Of a stretch of DNA of 64,000 bases, positions 51,637 through 61,341 are shown piece by piece. The position numbers were made by a program, and so were the translations under genes. Position 1 is the stretch's first letter, and each line of letters begins with the position of its first letter. Where the stretch lies: contig NZ_VEED01000011.1 in assembly GCF_007678255.1 (NCBI RefSeq), positions 1 to 64,000 of the forward strand. Direction: 5' to 3'. The notes below the pieces were generated by a model. It saw nothing but the letters and a program-made list of their open reading frames with translations. It was not told where the DNA came from and made no database searches. Origin of the DNA: Bacillus sp. X1(2014). GTDB lineage: Bacteria; Bacillota; Bacilli; Bacillales_B; DSM-18226.

Positions 51637-52801
51637 CGGCACGTCCTCCGAGTAAGTAGGTAGTATCCGCAAATTTCTTTGTATAGGCATCAAGGTTTTT
51701 GACGCCATTAATATCCTGAAGCACGGTCCGTTTACCTTCTTCATGCATCTGTTTAGCTAATTGAAAGGCTTCCTTCCGGCGCTCCTGACTGAAGAAGATG
51801 CAGGTAACTGCATTTTCAAGGTCGATATTTCCAAGTGCCTCTAGAAGCCGGTCAAGGTGCACCGCGAACCCGGTGGCACTTGCATTTTTGCCAAACTTCT
51901 CGATTAAGCTGTAGCGGCCGCCATTACCTATAGGAAAGCCAACATTCCCCGCATAAACTTCAAATAATATTCCAGAATAGTAGCTCATATGGCTGACGAT
52001 GGTAAAATCAAATTTCACTTGGTCCTCTACACCGTAGTCGTTCAGACAATCCCACAGTTCTTTTAACTGCAGAAGAGCCAGCTTACCTTGTTCATTTTCA
52101 ATTAAATCAAATGCCTTGCCGATTACTTCGATTCCTCCCCTTAAGTCGAGGAATTGAAGTAGTCTTTGCTTATCAATCGATGATAGTGATAAGGAGTTCA
52201 CATGCTCACGGTAACCGACATAATTTTTTTCATATAAAAATCTTCGTAACGAATTAGCCCGCTCGTCAGTCCCAAGGATTTGTAAAAATAATTCCTGAGC
52301 AAAACCAATATGACCAATCGATACTTGAAACTCAGATAATCCTGATTTTTTTAAAGAAGAGATAAGCAAGGCAATAACCTCGCCATCGCACGAAACAGTT
52401 TCGTCATTTAGGAATTCCACACCGATTTGTTCAAATTCGGCGGGACGGCCGCCTTCACGCTGTTGAGCGCGGAACACGTTAGCGGAGTAGGCTAACCGAA
52501 GCGGCATATCGTCCTGCAATAGTTTGGATGCGGCTACGCGGGCGATTGGTGCTGTCATATCAGGTCGTAAAACCAGTGTATGCCCTTGTTTGTCGAGCAA
52601 TCGGAACAACTGGGCATCCTGAATGGCCGATGCTGATCCAACTGTTTCATAGTATTCCAGTGTGGGTGTTTCAATAAATTGGCAGCCCCAAAGTTTGATG
52701 GTATCTTCCATTAGAGTGCGAACACTGTGTTTTTTTTCATACAACTCTGGTAGCGTATCTCTCATGCCTAAAGGCTTTTCAAACATAAACAAGCGACTCA
52801 T
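51629..52801 (-). CDS. hisZ: ATP phosphoribosyltransferase regulatory subunit
   Basis: Catalytically inactive histidyl-tRNA-synthetase-like protein that assembles with short HisG and confers histidine feedback control. About 390 residues with the class II motif 2-like [14 protein letters not shown] and motif-3-like [13 protein letters not shown]; the synthetase anticodon-binding domain is missing. Start at the second ATG of MSRMSRL, with AAAGGA 8 nt upstream. First gene of the operon. Confidence 0.95.
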   Translation of the reverse strand: MSRLFMFEKPLGMRDTLPELYEKKHSVRTLMEDTIKLWGCQFIETPTLEYYETVGSASAIQDAQLFRLLDKQGHTLVLRPDMTAPIARVAASKLLQDDMPLRLAYSANVFRAQQREGGRPAEFEQIGVEFLNDETVSCDGEVIALLISSLKKSGLSEFQVSIGHIGFAQELFLQILGTDERANSLRRFLYEKNYVGYREHVNSLSLSSIDKQRLLQFLDLRGGIEVIGKAFDLIENEQGKLALLQLKELWDCLNDYGVEDQVKFDFTIVSHMSYYSGILFEVYAGNVGFPIGNGGRYSLIEKFGKNASATGFAVHLDRLLEALGNIDLENAVTCIFFSQERRKEAFQLAKQMHEEGKRTVLQDINGVKNLDAYTKKFADTTYLLGGRADE

Positions 52802-52889
52802 CCTGCTCATCCTTTATTTTAGATTACGTTATTTTAAAATTTTCTAAATGCTTTAGTCTGCTAATGTGATAATGAATTAAAGTAGTTTT

Positions 52890-52918
52890 AGTTTACCCTT
52901 AGAAAAACTATTCGTCAA
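52890..52918 (-). promoter_or_regulatory. SigA promoter of the his operon
   Basis: TTGACG, 17 nt, TAAACT on the minus strand, about 90 nt before hisZ. No T-box or histidine leader peptide is visible in the leader. Confidence 0.7.
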
Positions 52919-52947
52919 TGAAAAAATCTGAAACTTTTTCAGAGTGG

Positions 52948-53062
52948 GATTCCGCCAATCTTTGGTAGGATTCCGCCGAACCTCGGCGTGTATCCGCCAA
53001 CCTAGTGAGGAATTCCGCCAAATTGAGACGGAATTCCGCCAAGTTTCTGAATTTTTCCGCGA
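52948..53062 (+). repeat. 21-bp phased array of CGCC boxes, array 2
   Basis: Six boxes (ATTCCGCCRA type) with CGC(C) at 52953, 52974, 52995, 53016, 53037 and 53058; every step is exactly 21 bp, spacers variable. Lies just upstream of the his promoter, filling most of the gap between hisZ and yvoF (52802-53135). Confidence 0.85.
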
Positions 53063-53090
53063 AACGACATTTTAATAGTTAGTTTACTAC

Positions 53091-53116
53091 AAAAAAGCCT
53101 GGTTACGAAAACCAGA
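53091..53116 (-). terminator. Terminator after yvoF
   Basis: GTCTGGTT/AACCAGGC hairpin (one G-G clash) followed by TTTTTTG on the minus strand. Confidence 0.75.
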
Positions 53117-53135
53117 CTAAAAAAATTGTACTATA

Positions 53136-53669
53136 TTATTTTTTCATCCCATAAATTGAATCATCAGCCCAGCGCTCGGCCAATTCTTCCTTTGTATAAA
53201 TGACCCGCATTGGATTGCCGCCAACAAACGCACCTGGCGGAACATCTTTATGGACAAGGGTCCCAGCTGAGACGATGGCCCCATCCCCAATCGTGATCCC
53301 TGGAAGAATGGTGGAGTTCGCACCAATCATCACTTCACTGCCAATCACAACAGGACCGAGCCGATATTCTTTAATTAAATATTCATGCGCAAGGATGGTC
53401 GTGTTGTATCCAATCACCGTATTACGGCCGACACTGATCTTTTCGGGAAACATTACATCGAGCATGACCATTAATGCGAAGGATGTTTGCTCGCCGACCT
53501 TAAGCCCGAGGAACACCCGATACAGCCAATTTTTCATCCCCAAAAATGGCGTATAACGGGCTAATTGAATGACAATAAAATTTTTAACAACCTTCCAAAA
53601 AGGCACTGTTTTGTAGACGTGCCATAAAGAGTTCGCCCCTTCAACCGGGTAGCGGGTGGTATTCCTCAT
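53136..53669 (-). CDS. yvoF: Hexapeptide-repeat acyltransferase (YvoF)
   Basis: Left-handed beta-helix acyltransferase of the LbetaH class. Hexapeptide repeats run from about residue 75 to 165 (ISVGRNTVIGYNT, VVIGSEVMIGANSTILPGITIGDGAIVSAG reduced here to its I-G-x-x pattern) and the C-terminal GNPMRVI motif is present. Acceptor unknown; a surface polymer is a reasonable guess. ATG five bp after the ppaX stop; GGAGAG lies 11 nt upstream. Order hprK-lgt-ppaX-yvoF as in B. subtilis. Confidence 0.9.
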   Translation of the reverse strand: MRNTTRYPVEGANSLWHVYKTVPFWKVVKNFIVIQLARYTPFLGMKNWLYRVFLGLKVGEQTSFALMVMLDVMFPEKISVGRNTVIGYNTTILAHEYLIKEYRLGPVVIGSEVMIGANSTILPGITIGDGAIVSAGTLVHKDVPPGAFVGGNPMRVIYTKEELAERWADDSIYGMKK

Positions 53670-53674
53670 CTTTC

Positions 53675-54319
53675 TCACTCTCCGAGGATCGGTAATAGGT
53701 CAGCCATGTTCTCTAGAATATAGTCGGGTTCATATTTGGCAATATACTCTCTGCCTTTAATCGACCATGCACAACCGGCCGTTACGGTACCAGCATTTTT
53801 TCCTGCTAAAATATCGTGATAATTATCACCGACCATCATCGTCTCTTCCGGAGTAGAATCCAGCTGTTCTAGTGCCTTAAAAATGGGCTCAGGATCTGGC
53901 TTTGTCTTGCTGACATGATCGTATGCAACAATGACTTCGAAAAAAGCATCCAGGTTCATCAGATGAAGCCCCTTCATCGTCACATCATGACGTTTGGTCG
54001 TGACGATCCCCAATTTGTAGCCCTTTTCTTTTAAAGTCCGCACAGTTTCCAAGACCCCAGTAAATTCCCTCACCAAGTTATCATGGTTACTGATGTTAAA
54101 GTCACGATATTCTAAAATCATTTCTTCCACACGATCTGGATCAATGGTGCCAAAAGCTTCATGGAGCGTCGGCCCCATAAACGGCAATACATCCTCACGC
54201 TTGTACTTGTTTGGGTAATATTTTTCCAAAGTATGCAGGTAGGATGTAATAATTAATTCATTTGTATCAATTAATGTCCCATCTAAATCAAAAAGAACGG
54301 TCGTAATTTTGTTAGTCAT
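53675..54319 (-). CDS. ppaX: Pyrophosphatase PpaX (HAD family)
   Basis: Hydrolyses the pyrophosphate made when HprK dephosphorylates P-Ser-HPr. HAD motifs: [11 protein letters not shown] (nucleophile Asp), [13 protein letters not shown] and [14 protein letters not shown]. 214 residues. Adjacent to lgt and hprK, the expected context. AAGGAAG precedes the ATG. Confidence 0.96.
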   Translation of the reverse strand: MTNKITTVLFDLDGTLIDTNELIITSYLHTLEKYYPNKYKREDVLPFMGPTLHEAFGTIDPDRVEEMILEYRDFNISNHDNLVREFTGVLETVRTLKEKGYKLGIVTTKRHDVTMKGLHLMNLDAFFEVIVAYDHVSKTKPDPEPIFKALEQLDSTPEETMMVGDNYHDILAGKNAGTVTAGCAWSIKGREYIAKYEPDYILENMADLLPILGE

Positions 54320-54344
54320 TGGTTGCTTCCTTTCTTACTTACAT

Positions 54345-55163
54345 TTAACTATTTTCTAGATCTAAATAATGCCTGTCTGTCAATTGTTTTGTGCGGCGAT
54401 AGATAAGAATAGCCAGTGCGCCCACCACTAATGCAATCGAAATCGTTTGCGCCATTCGGAGGCTGCCCAGCATTAAACTATCGGTTCGCAGACCTTCAAT
54501 GAAGAAGCGGCCAACTGAATACCATATCACATACGTAAGGAACATCTCCCCGCGGCGGAAATTGACGCGGCGAAGGAAGAGCAATAGGAAAAACCCTGCA
54601 AAGTCCCAAAGCGATTCATAAAGGAATGTTGGGTGATAGTAGGTTCCATTAATATACATTTGATTGATAATAAATTCTGGTAAATGCAAGTTTTCAAGAA
54701 ATGCTCTGGTTACTTCCCCACCATGCGCTTCTTGGTTCATGAAATTTCCCCAACGGCCAATTGCTTGTCCAAGAATAATACTTGGTGCCGCAATGTCGGC
54801 AATTTTCCAAAAAGAAATCCCGCGTTTTTTAGCAAACACATAAGTAGTCAGTACGGAGCCAATCAGGGCACCATGGATAGCGATCCCGCCATTCCAAATT
54901 TGCGGGATATCCGCCGGATGATTGACATAATACTTCCATTCAAAAATCACATAATAGATACGTGCAGAAATGATTGCTATTGGAATGGCCCATAGCATTA
55001 AGTCTGCAAACGTATCTTTCTCTAATCCTCTGCGATTTCCTTCCCTGATGGCAAGGTACAAAGCAAGAGCCAAACCTGAGCCAATAATAATCCCATACCA
55101 ATGCACCGATATCGGTCCAAGTGAAAAGGCAATCGGATTTAGCGGTTGAATAGTTTCGTTCAT
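54345..55163 (-). CDS. lgt: Prolipoprotein diacylglyceryl transferase
   Basis: Inner-membrane enzyme adding diacylglycerol to the lipobox Cys of prolipoproteins. About seven hydrophobic helices; the signature [18 protein letters not shown] and the His/Tyr in [11 protein letters not shown] are present. 272 residues. AGAGGAGATAG precedes the ATG. Substrates in this window would include the GerC and TcyA-like lipoproteins. Confidence 0.96.
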   Translation of the reverse strand: MNETIQPLNPIAFSLGPISVHWYGIIIGSGLALALYLAIREGNRRGLEKDTFADLMLWAIPIAIISARIYYVIFEWKYYVNHPADIPQIWNGGIAIHGALIGSVLTTYVFAKKRGISFWKIADIAAPSIILGQAIGRWGNFMNQEAHGGEVTRAFLENLHLPEFIINQMYINGTYYHPTFLYESLWDFAGFFLLLFLRRVNFRRGEMFLTYVIWYSVGRFFIEGLRTDSLMLGSLRMAQTISIALVVGALAILIYRRTKQLTDRHYLDLENS

Positions 55164-55183
55164 CTCTCTATCTCCTCTTCCCC

Positions 55184-56119
55184 TTAAATCTCGTCATGAT
55201 CTCCGTCTTCGATCACATCGGACAAACGCTCAGTAAATTGCTGGGCCGCATTCACACCCATTCTTTTTAGACGGAAATTCATTGCGGCCACTTCAATAAT
55301 AACAGCCAGGTTTCGTCCAGGACGAACTGGGATTGTCAGCTTTGGAACATCTGTGTCAATGATTCTCATTTTTTCTTCATCTAACCCAAGGCGGTCATAT
55401 TGCTTTTTCGAGTCCCAAATTTCTAGATTCATAACAAGAGTAATACGTTTATTACTGCGAACGGCTCCGGCACCGAACAATGTCATCACATTGATTATCC
55501 CTAAGCCGCGGATTTCTAGTAAATGCTCGATTAAATCGGGGGAAGATCCGACTAATGTATCCTGGTCTTCCTGACGAATTTCAACGCAATCATCCGCAAC
55601 CAGCCTGTGGCCTCGCTTGACCAATTCTAAGGCCGTTTCACTTTTTCCAACGCCACTTTTTCCGGTAATTAATACTCCAATTCCGTACACATCAACCAAT
55701 ACACCATGGACAGCAGTAGTTGGTGCCAGCTTACTTTCTAAGTAATTCGTCAAGCGGCTGGAGAATCGTGTTGTCTTCATGCCCACTCGTAAAACTGGAA
55801 CAGATTCACGTTCGGACGCTTCAATCAGCTCTATTGGTACCTCAATATCTCGAGTGACAATAATCGCTGGAGTGATATCGGTGCATAAACGTTCCATTCT
55901 TGAAACTCGTTCAGCCTCGGTCAGCATTCCAAAAAAGGAAAGTTCGGTTTTACCTAATAGCTGAATTCGTTCAGCTGGATAAAATTCAAAATACCCGGCT
56001 ATTTCAATTCCTGGACGTGAGATGTCGCTCATGGTGATGGGGCGGTTAATTCCCTCTTCGCCGCTAATTAATTCAAGTTTAAACTTCTCGACTATATCTT
56101 TGGTACGTACTTTTGGCAA
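55184..56119 (-). CDS. hprK: HPr kinase/phosphorylase
   Basis: Phosphorylates Ser46 of HPr and Crh in response to fructose bisphosphate and reverses it by phosphorolysis, the sensor of carbon catabolite repression. Walker [12 protein letters not shown], HPr kinase signature [12 protein letters not shown], and the C-terminal [18 protein letters not shown]. 311 residues. I place the start at a TTG (MPKVRTKD) because GAGGAGGAT stands upstream at proper spacing; an ATG 19 codons earlier lies before that site and adds residues absent in relatives. Confidence 0.95.
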   Translation of the reverse strand: MPKVRTKDIVEKFKLELISGEEGINRPITMSDISRPGIEIAGYFEFYPAERIQLLGKTELSFFGMLTEAERVSRMERLCTDITPAIIVTRDIEVPIELIEASERESVPVLRVGMKTTRFSSRLTNYLESKLAPTTAVHGVLVDVYGIGVLITGKSGVGKSETALELVKRGHRLVADDCVEIRQEDQDTLVGSSPDLIEHLLEIRGLGIINVMTLFGAGAVRSNKRITLVMNLEIWDSKKQYDRLGLDEEKMRIIDTDVPKLTIPVRPGRNLAVIIEVAAMNFRLKRMGVNAAQQFTERLSDVIEDGDHDEI

Positions 56120-56149
56120 GGAAACATCCTCCTCAACTAGAAAAGCGTA

Positions 56150-56262
56150 AGGCGCCTGCTTATCGGCGATAAGCAAAAGACGAGCCGGCAGGAAGGTTGC
56201 TCTTTAACCTTCATGACGGATTGGCTTTTGACCTCGAGCCGATGGCGCCTGGAGCTAGACAG
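56150..56262 (-). repeat. CTAGCTCCAG dispersed repeat, long form
   Basis: About 115 bp starting (minus strand) GTCTAGCTCCAGGCGCC and ending AGGCGCCTTACGC. Internal complementary blocks (GGCGCC ends, CTTTTG/CAAAAG, AACCTT/AAGGTT) allow folding into one long hairpin. A short derivative lies at 32992-33025. It fills the gap upstream of hprK (56120-56428) together with the yvlD terminator. Confidence 0.75.
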
Positions 56263-56379
56263 TAATAAAATTTAAAAACATAGAAAAATTCCATTTCCAC
56301 TTATTTTAGCATTTTTTATTAAATTACCATACTTTCATGTCTAAAAAATTAGAATGCTGTCACTTGGGTATTTCTACCA

Positions 56380-56414
56380 TATAAATAAGGTGCCCACTTT
56401 TTAAAGCGAGCACC
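56380..56414 (-). terminator. Terminator after yvlD
   Basis: GGTGCTCGCTT/AAGTGGGCACC imperfect hairpin followed by TTATTTAT on the minus strand. Confidence 0.55.
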
Positions 56415-56428
56415 CTGGTATTCAACTA

Positions 56429-56794
56429 TTAATCCTTGGATTTCCTTGCTGGCTGGAGCAGCGTTTTTTGAATTATCAAGTTTACGAATGACATGAGTAC
56501 AGCGAAAAAGAAGGCCATCCCAAAACCAGAGATTTCAAAGGCTTCTCCCATCAAATAATCCGTCAGCTCTAGCGTTATTGCATTGATAACTAATAGGAAC
56601 AACCCTAACGTTACAATTGTTACTGGCAAAGTAAACAGAATCAGGATCGGTCGTACCAAAACATTTAAGATGGACAATAAAATGCTTGCCTGAAGTGCGG
56701 CCATAAATCCTGTTAATTGAAAGCTTTCGTGAAAATAACCTGCTAGTGCCATAAACAACACCGCATTAATCAAACACCCAATCAGCCATCTCAT
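56429..56794 (-). CDS. yvlD: YvlD-like small membrane protein (phage holin family 4)
   Basis: A 121-residue protein with four hydrophobic helices, of the family named for phage holins (Phage_holin_4_2) but common in bacterial chromosomes outside prophages. In B. subtilis the yvlABCD operon is SigW-controlled and linked to envelope stress. Here only yvlB and yvlD-type genes are adjacent, with 17 bp between them. TTAGGAGAT precedes the ATG. No prophage genes surround it. Confidence 0.85.
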   Translation of the reverse strand: MRWLIGCLINAVLFMALAGYFHESFQLTGFMAALQASILLSILNVLVRPILILFTLPVTIVTLGLFLLVINAITLELTDYLMGEAFEISGFGMAFFFAVLMSFVNLIIQKTLLQPARKSKD

Positions 56795-56811
56795 TTTTCG
56801 GCATCTCCTAA

Positions 56812-57921
56812 TTATTTTTCTTGTGATTTGTGAATCGTAATTGATCCCGTTTTTGTATCTGCGTAGATTTTCATCATTTTATCAGGATGATTAATGGATT
56901 TAAAGCGTAGCGACTTTAGAATCATTTCACTCTTCTCTTCAAGTACTTGAACACCGACGAGTTCTACATTAAAACCGCCGAGATTTGTCTTCAGTTCTCC
57001 ATTTACTGGCAGATTATCTGGGATGAAGAGGTCAATTCCACCAGTTGTCGCTTTTACTTGAATCAACTCGGTGCGACTTCCGCTAATATTACAGCTGATA
57101 TTTCCGTTAAAAGACTGCGTTCCCACCCTTTTAAAATCACCGTCGAGTTTGATCGACCCGTTAATGGTCTCCGCTTCGAGATCGTCGAACAAACTGCTGA
57201 TAATTTTTACTTTCCCGTTTGCCGTTTCAATCTCTGCTTTATTGCCATGAACTCGGTCGAGGTTTATTTTTCCATTAGCGGTTTTGACCCTTAGGTCCTC
57301 GACATTGATATCTTCTCCATTGATGGCACCATTAAAGATTCTGATGCGCATACGGTCATACTGAGCTTTTGGTACAAAAATGGTTGAGTCTACCTTCATC
57401 CATTTTTGTTGCGTCAAAAAACGTAATTTTTGATTCTCCACTGAAAAAATCGTGTCTCTTAAAAAGTTCTGCCTTGCTTGGTCTGAGTTTTCAACCCTAA
57501 ATACCTTTGCTTGGCATTCAATTCTCACATCCGGTTGGTCCCAGGCCGCCATTTTCACCGAACCATTCGCCACGTCAATATCGACTTCTTTCAGGTCCGC
57601 ACCAGCCTGGTGGAATATATGAGAGATTTCAACGGATTGACCAAAGTTCAAATCAAAATCAAAATCTTTGATTTTTTTTAAGGCAGAATCGACAAAATCA
57701 AAAATTTTCACCTTTGTCGATTGGAACTTCGCCTGGAAGGGATCTTCCTTCTTATCCTCCTCGAAATTTACAACTGTGGAAAGCTCATTCACAATTTCCT
57801 CTTGCCTCTGCTCCATCGTTTGTTGTGCTTTTTCTAATTCATCCAGCAAGGTGACAGCTTCGTCAACGGTCAATTTTCCTTCTTCCACCATTTTTAAAAT
57901 CCGTACTTTTTCCTCTTTCAT
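56812..57921 (-). CDS. yvlB: YvlB-like DUF4097 protein
   Basis: A 369-residue protein with a short helical N-terminal domain (MKEEKVRILKMVEEGKLTVDEA, split here by its key pattern EEGKLT.DEA) and a long beta-rich DUF4097 region (about 100-365) of repeated GSVKM / GKINLDRVHG / GSIKLDG type strands, probably a beta-helix or beta-solenoid. Start at the ATG of MKEEK with GGGGTGG upstream. Function unknown; in B. subtilis the homologue belongs to an envelope-stress operon. Paired with yvlD. Confidence 0.85.
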   Translation of the reverse strand: MKEEKVRILKMVEEGKLTVDEAVTLLDELEKAQQTMEQRQEEIVNELSTVVNFEEDKKEDPFQAKFQSTKVKIFDFVDSALKKIKDFDFDLNFGQSVEISHIFHQAGADLKEVDIDVANGSVKMAAWDQPDVRIECQAKVFRVENSDQARQNFLRDTIFSVENQKLRFLTQQKWMKVDSTIFVPKAQYDRMRIRIFNGAINGEDINVEDLRVKTANGKINLDRVHGNKAEIETANGKVKIISSLFDDLEAETINGSIKLDGDFKRVGTQSFNGNISCNISGSRTELIQVKATTGGIDLFIPDNLPVNGELKTNLGGFNVELVGVQVLEEKSEMILKSLRFKSINHPDKMMKIYADTKTGSITIHKSQEK

Positions 57922-58060
57922 TATTATCCACCCCAGCATCAAAAATTTGTGTCACTTTATGCTTATTCAGAAATGACTATCTTTATCCTTTATCTATTAT
58001 TTACGAAAAAGGTAACTGATTAGTTTCGTAGTTTTTTAATTGGCGCTGTGTTAAATTGGT

Positions 58061-58194
58061 CTGTTGATTTCCTCTCCAGGCGCAAGCGGTTCGCGGGCGT
58101 TGTGGTGAGCCTCCTCGGCGCTTTTAGCGCCTGCGGGGTCTCACCTGCCCCGTACTCCCGCAGGAGTCTTCGCGCCTTCCGCTCCAATCAACAG
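58061..58194 (-). repeat. GC-rich dispersed repeat, copy 2
   Basis: Inverse-oriented copy of the element at 12707-12840: the minus strand begins TGTTGATTGGAGCGGAAGG and shares almost all of the first 55 bp, diverging in the middle and ending GCCTGGAGAGGAAATCAACA. Part of the 539-bp gap between yvlB and uvrA (57922-58460), which otherwise holds a phased array and a terminator. Confidence 0.85.
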
Positions 58195-58275
58195 TGTGCC
58201 AAAATCAACAATAACCTTTAACACAGCCTTTTAATTAAGAACAAGCAGAGCTACTTTGAAACAGGGTTTCGGGGA

Positions 58276-58392
58276 GATTCCGCCGATTCGAGCTGGAATT
58301 TCGCCAACTTGAAGTGGAATTCCGCCAAACTTTCAATTTATTTCGCCAAACTCGGAACGGATTCCGCCGATTAGCACAATAATTCCGCCAAT
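58276..58392 (+). repeat. 21-bp phased array of CGCC boxes, array 3
   Basis: Six boxes with CGCC at 58281, 58302, 58323, 58344, 58365 and 58386; all five steps are exactly 21 bp. Box ATTYCGCCRA, spacers variable. The frame that is open as FGEI heptads in array 1 meets a stop here (FGEIN then TGA), so coding is not conserved. Confidence 0.85.
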
Positions 58393-58429
58393 GAAAAAAT
58401 CACAGGCTTCCTTAACTGAAAAAGGCCAT

Positions 58430-58453
58430 AAAAAAAGAGCCTAAGGCTCTTTT
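58430..58453 (-). terminator. Terminator after uvrA
   Basis: AAAAGAGCC-TTA-GGCTCTTTT hairpin followed by T-run on the minus strand. Confidence 0.88.
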
Positions 58454-58460
58454 CCTCTAC

Positions 58461-61334
58461 TTATGCTTTTATGGCACTCTTGTCTTCAATTTGCTGTTTC
58501 ATTCGAAGGCGGTCACGCTCAAGTATTGGCCTTAAGTATTTACCAGTGTACGATTCAGGGACTTCTGCGACTTTTTCTGGTGTTCCAGTTGCGACGATTG
58601 TTCCGCCTTTATCTCCGCCTTCAGGTCCTAGGTCGACAAGGAAATCAGCAGCCTTAATGACATCGAGATTATGCTCAATCACAAGAACCGTGTCACCATT
58701 TTCAACTAAGCGCTGCAACACAACGAGCAAACGGGAAATATCATCGACATGAAGGCCCGTTGTCGGTTCATCAAGAATATAGAAGGATTTGCCTGACGAC
58801 CGACGGTGTAGTTCTGAAGCTAATTTGACACGCTGGGCTTCCCCTCCAGATAGAGTTGTTGCAGGCTGGCCTAGTTTAATGTAACCAAGGCCGACATCCA
58901 AAATGGTTTGCAGTTTGCGGCTGATTTTTGGAATGTTTTCGAAAAATTCTACCGACGCTTCCACGGTCATATCAAGAATATCAGCAATGTTTTTTCCTTT
59001 GTACTTTACTTCGAGGGTTTCACGATTGTATCGTTTTCCATGGCAGACTTCGCATGGTACATAGACATCCGGCAAGAAGTGCATTTCAATTTTGATGATT
59101 CCATCGCCGCGGCATGCCTCACAGCGGCCGCCCTTCACATTAAAACTGAAGCGTCCCTTTTTATAACCGCGGACCTTCGCTTCGTTTGTGTTGGCAAACA
59201 CATCACGAACATCGTCAAAAACACCTGTATACGTTGCTGGATTTGAGCGTGGTGTTCTGCCAATTGGCGATTGATCGATGTCGATGACTTTCTCTAAATA
59301 ATCGATGCCTTTAATACTCTTATGTTCACCAGGCTTTGTTTTTGCATGATGAAGCTTTTGCGCCAATGATTTATGTAAGATCTCGTTAATGAGGGTACTC
59401 TTCCCAGAACCAGATACACCCGTAATCGCAATAAACATCCCTAACGGCAGCTTCACATTGACATTTTTTAAATTATTTTCTGACGCGCCTTTGATTTCAA
59501 TAAAGCGGCCATCCGGCTTGCGGCGTTCTAAGGGCAGCGGGATAAACTTCTTCCCGGACAAGTATTGGCCCGTCAATGAATTGGGATCTGCCATGACTTC
59601 GGCTGGTGTTCCCGCAGAAACGATTTCCCCGCCATGAACCCCGGCACCCGGACCGATATCAATAAGGTAATCGGCCGCAATCATCGTGTCCTCATCATGT
59701 TCAACCACAATCAAGGTGTTGCCGATATCGCGCATGTTTTGCAGCGTTCCAATTAAGCGGTCATTATCCCGTTGATGCAATCCAATCGAAGGTTCATCCA
59801 AGATATATAAGACACCGGTTAAACGAGAACCGATTTGTGTGGCTAAGCGAATCCGCTGGGCCTCCCCACCTGACAGTGTACCAGCAGTCCGACTCAGTGT
59901 TAAATAATCGAGACCGACATTAATTAAGAAGCCAAGCCGCTCACTGATTTCATTGAAGATCAGCTTAGCAATTTGCATTTCTTTTTCAGAAAGCGTTAAT
60001 CCTGCGAAAAATTGATTGGCCTCTTCAATGGAAAGGTCGGTGATTTGGGCAATATGGCGGCCATTAATAAGGACGGCCAAGGTTTCTTTTTTCAGACGAT
60101 AGCCCTTACAGGTTGGACATGGCTTTTGACCCATATATTTTTCCATTTGCTCGCGGATATAATCGGAGCTCGTCTCTTTGTAGCGACGCTCCACATTGCG
60201 GATGACACCCTCAAATTCAATATTCCCCTCACGAACTTGACCAAAATCATTTTCATAGCGGAAATAGATTTTTTCACTACCGCCGCCATAAAGGACTTTT
60301 TCCAAAAGGTGTTCTGGGATATCCTTCACAGGGATATTCATATCTACTCCGAAATGATCACATACTGCCTCAAGCAGCTGTGGATAGTATTGTGAACTAG
60401 TTGGTTCCCACGGCGCAATTGCATGCCCTTTCAGTGTCAAGTCACGATTGGGGATGACAAGCTCCACATCGACTTCGAGCTTAGAACCAAGTCCGTCACA
60501 TTCAGGGCAGGCACCAAATGGACTGTTGAAAGAAAACATCCGTGGTTCTAGTTCTCCAATCGAAAAGCCACAGTGCGGGCAGGCATGATTTTCACTAAAC
60601 AACAATTCTTCCTGACCGATCACATCGACGATGACTTTTCCTTCGCCTAGTTTTAGTGCTGTCTCGAGAGAATCAGCAATCCGCGCTGAGACCCCTTCCT
60701 TGACGACAATCCTGTCAATAATGACTTCAATCGAATGCTTTTTATTTTTCTCTAACTCAATCTCATCACCAAGATCGAGCATTTCCCCATCGACACGAAC
60801 GCGGACAAATCCTTGCTTCTTAATATCCTCGAGCACCTTCACATGCGATCCTTTCCGGCCTGACACCACCGGAGCAAGAATTTGCATTTTGGTCCGTTCC
60901 GGATATTCTAAAATACGGTCGACCATCTGCTCAATCGTTTGTGAGGAGATTTCAATCCCATGGATTGGGCATGTTGGATGCCCCACCCTTGCAAATAATA
61001 ACCGCAAATAATCATAGATTTCTGTCACCGTACCGACCGTCGAACGGGGGTTACGGCTTGTTGTTTTTTGATCGATGGAGATTGCCGGGGAGAGACCCTC
61101 AATTGCATCAACATCCGGTTTATCCATCTGGCCAAGAAATTGCCGTGCGTAGGCAGAAAGGGATTCGACATAGCGTCTTTGACCCTCGGCATAAATCGTA
61201 TCAAAGGCGAGTGAGGACTTCCCAGACCCGGAAAGTCCCGTTAAGACAACAAGCTTATCTCTCGGAATGGTGACATCGATATTTTTCAAATTGTGGGCTC
61301 TAGCGCCTTTCACAATCAGTTTTTCCATTGCCAT
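58461..61334 (-). CDS. uvrA: UvrABC excinuclease subunit A
   Basis: Damage-recognition ATPase of nucleotide excision repair. 957 residues with two ABC modules: Walker [10 protein letters not shown] (about 32-40) and GVSGSGKST (about 640-648), two signatures LSGGEAQR, and zinc-binding Cys sets (CPHCGF...CPEC in the first half, CEACRGDG...CEVCHGKRY in the second). ATG 7 bp after the uvrB stop, so uvrB-uvrA form one operon. Confidence 0.98.
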   Translation of the reverse strand: MAMEKLIVKGARAHNLKNIDVTIPRDKLVVLTGLSGSGKSSLAFDTIYAEGQRRYVESLSAYARQFLGQMDKPDVDAIEGLSPAISIDQKTTSRNPRSTVGTVTEIYDYLRLLFARVGHPTCPIHGIEISSQTIEQMVDRILEYPERTKMQILAPVVSGRKGSHVKVLEDIKKQGFVRVRVDGEMLDLGDEIELEKNKKHSIEVIIDRIVVKEGVSARIADSLETALKLGEGKVIVDVIGQEELLFSENHACPHCGFSIGELEPRMFSFNSPFGACPECDGLGSKLEVDVELVIPNRDLTLKGHAIAPWEPTSSQYYPQLLEAVCDHFGVDMNIPVKDIPEHLLEKVLYGGGSEKIYFRYENDFGQVREGNIEFEGVIRNVERRYKETSSDYIREQMEKYMGQKPCPTCKGYRLKKETLAVLINGRHIAQITDLSIEEANQFFAGLTLSEKEMQIAKLIFNEISERLGFLINVGLDYLTLSRTAGTLSGGEAQRIRLATQIGSRLTGVLYILDEPSIGLHQRDNDRLIGTLQNMRDIGNTLIVVEHDEDTMIAADYLIDIGPGAGVHGGEIVSAGTPAEVMADPNSLTGQYLSGKKFIPLPLERRKPDGRFIEIKGASENNLKNVNVKLPLGMFIAITGVSGSGKSTLINEILHKSLAQKLHHAKTKPGEHKSIKGIDYLEKVIDIDQSPIGRTPRSNPATYTGVFDDVRDVFANTNEAKVRGYKKGRFSFNVKGGRCEACRGDGIIKIEMHFLPDVYVPCEVCHGKRYNRETLEVKYKGKNIADILDMTVEASVEFFENIPKISRKLQTILDVGLGYIKLGQPATTLSGGEAQRVKLASELHRRSSGKSFYILDEPTTGLHVDDISRLLVVLQRLVENGDTVLVIEHNLDVIKAADFLVDLGPEGGDKGGTIVATGTPEKVAEVPESYTGKYLRPILERDRLRMKQQIEDKSAIKA

Positions 61335-61341
61335 TGTTACG

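Noticed and set aside
52802..52950. T-box or histidine attenuator upstream of hisZ
   Set aside because: No T-box sequence, specifier hairpin, His-rich leader peptide or terminator was seen in the short leader.
56429..56794. Prophage remnant (holin-like protein)
   Set aside because: The family is common in Bacillus chromosomes; no other phage gene is nearby and the partner is yvlB.
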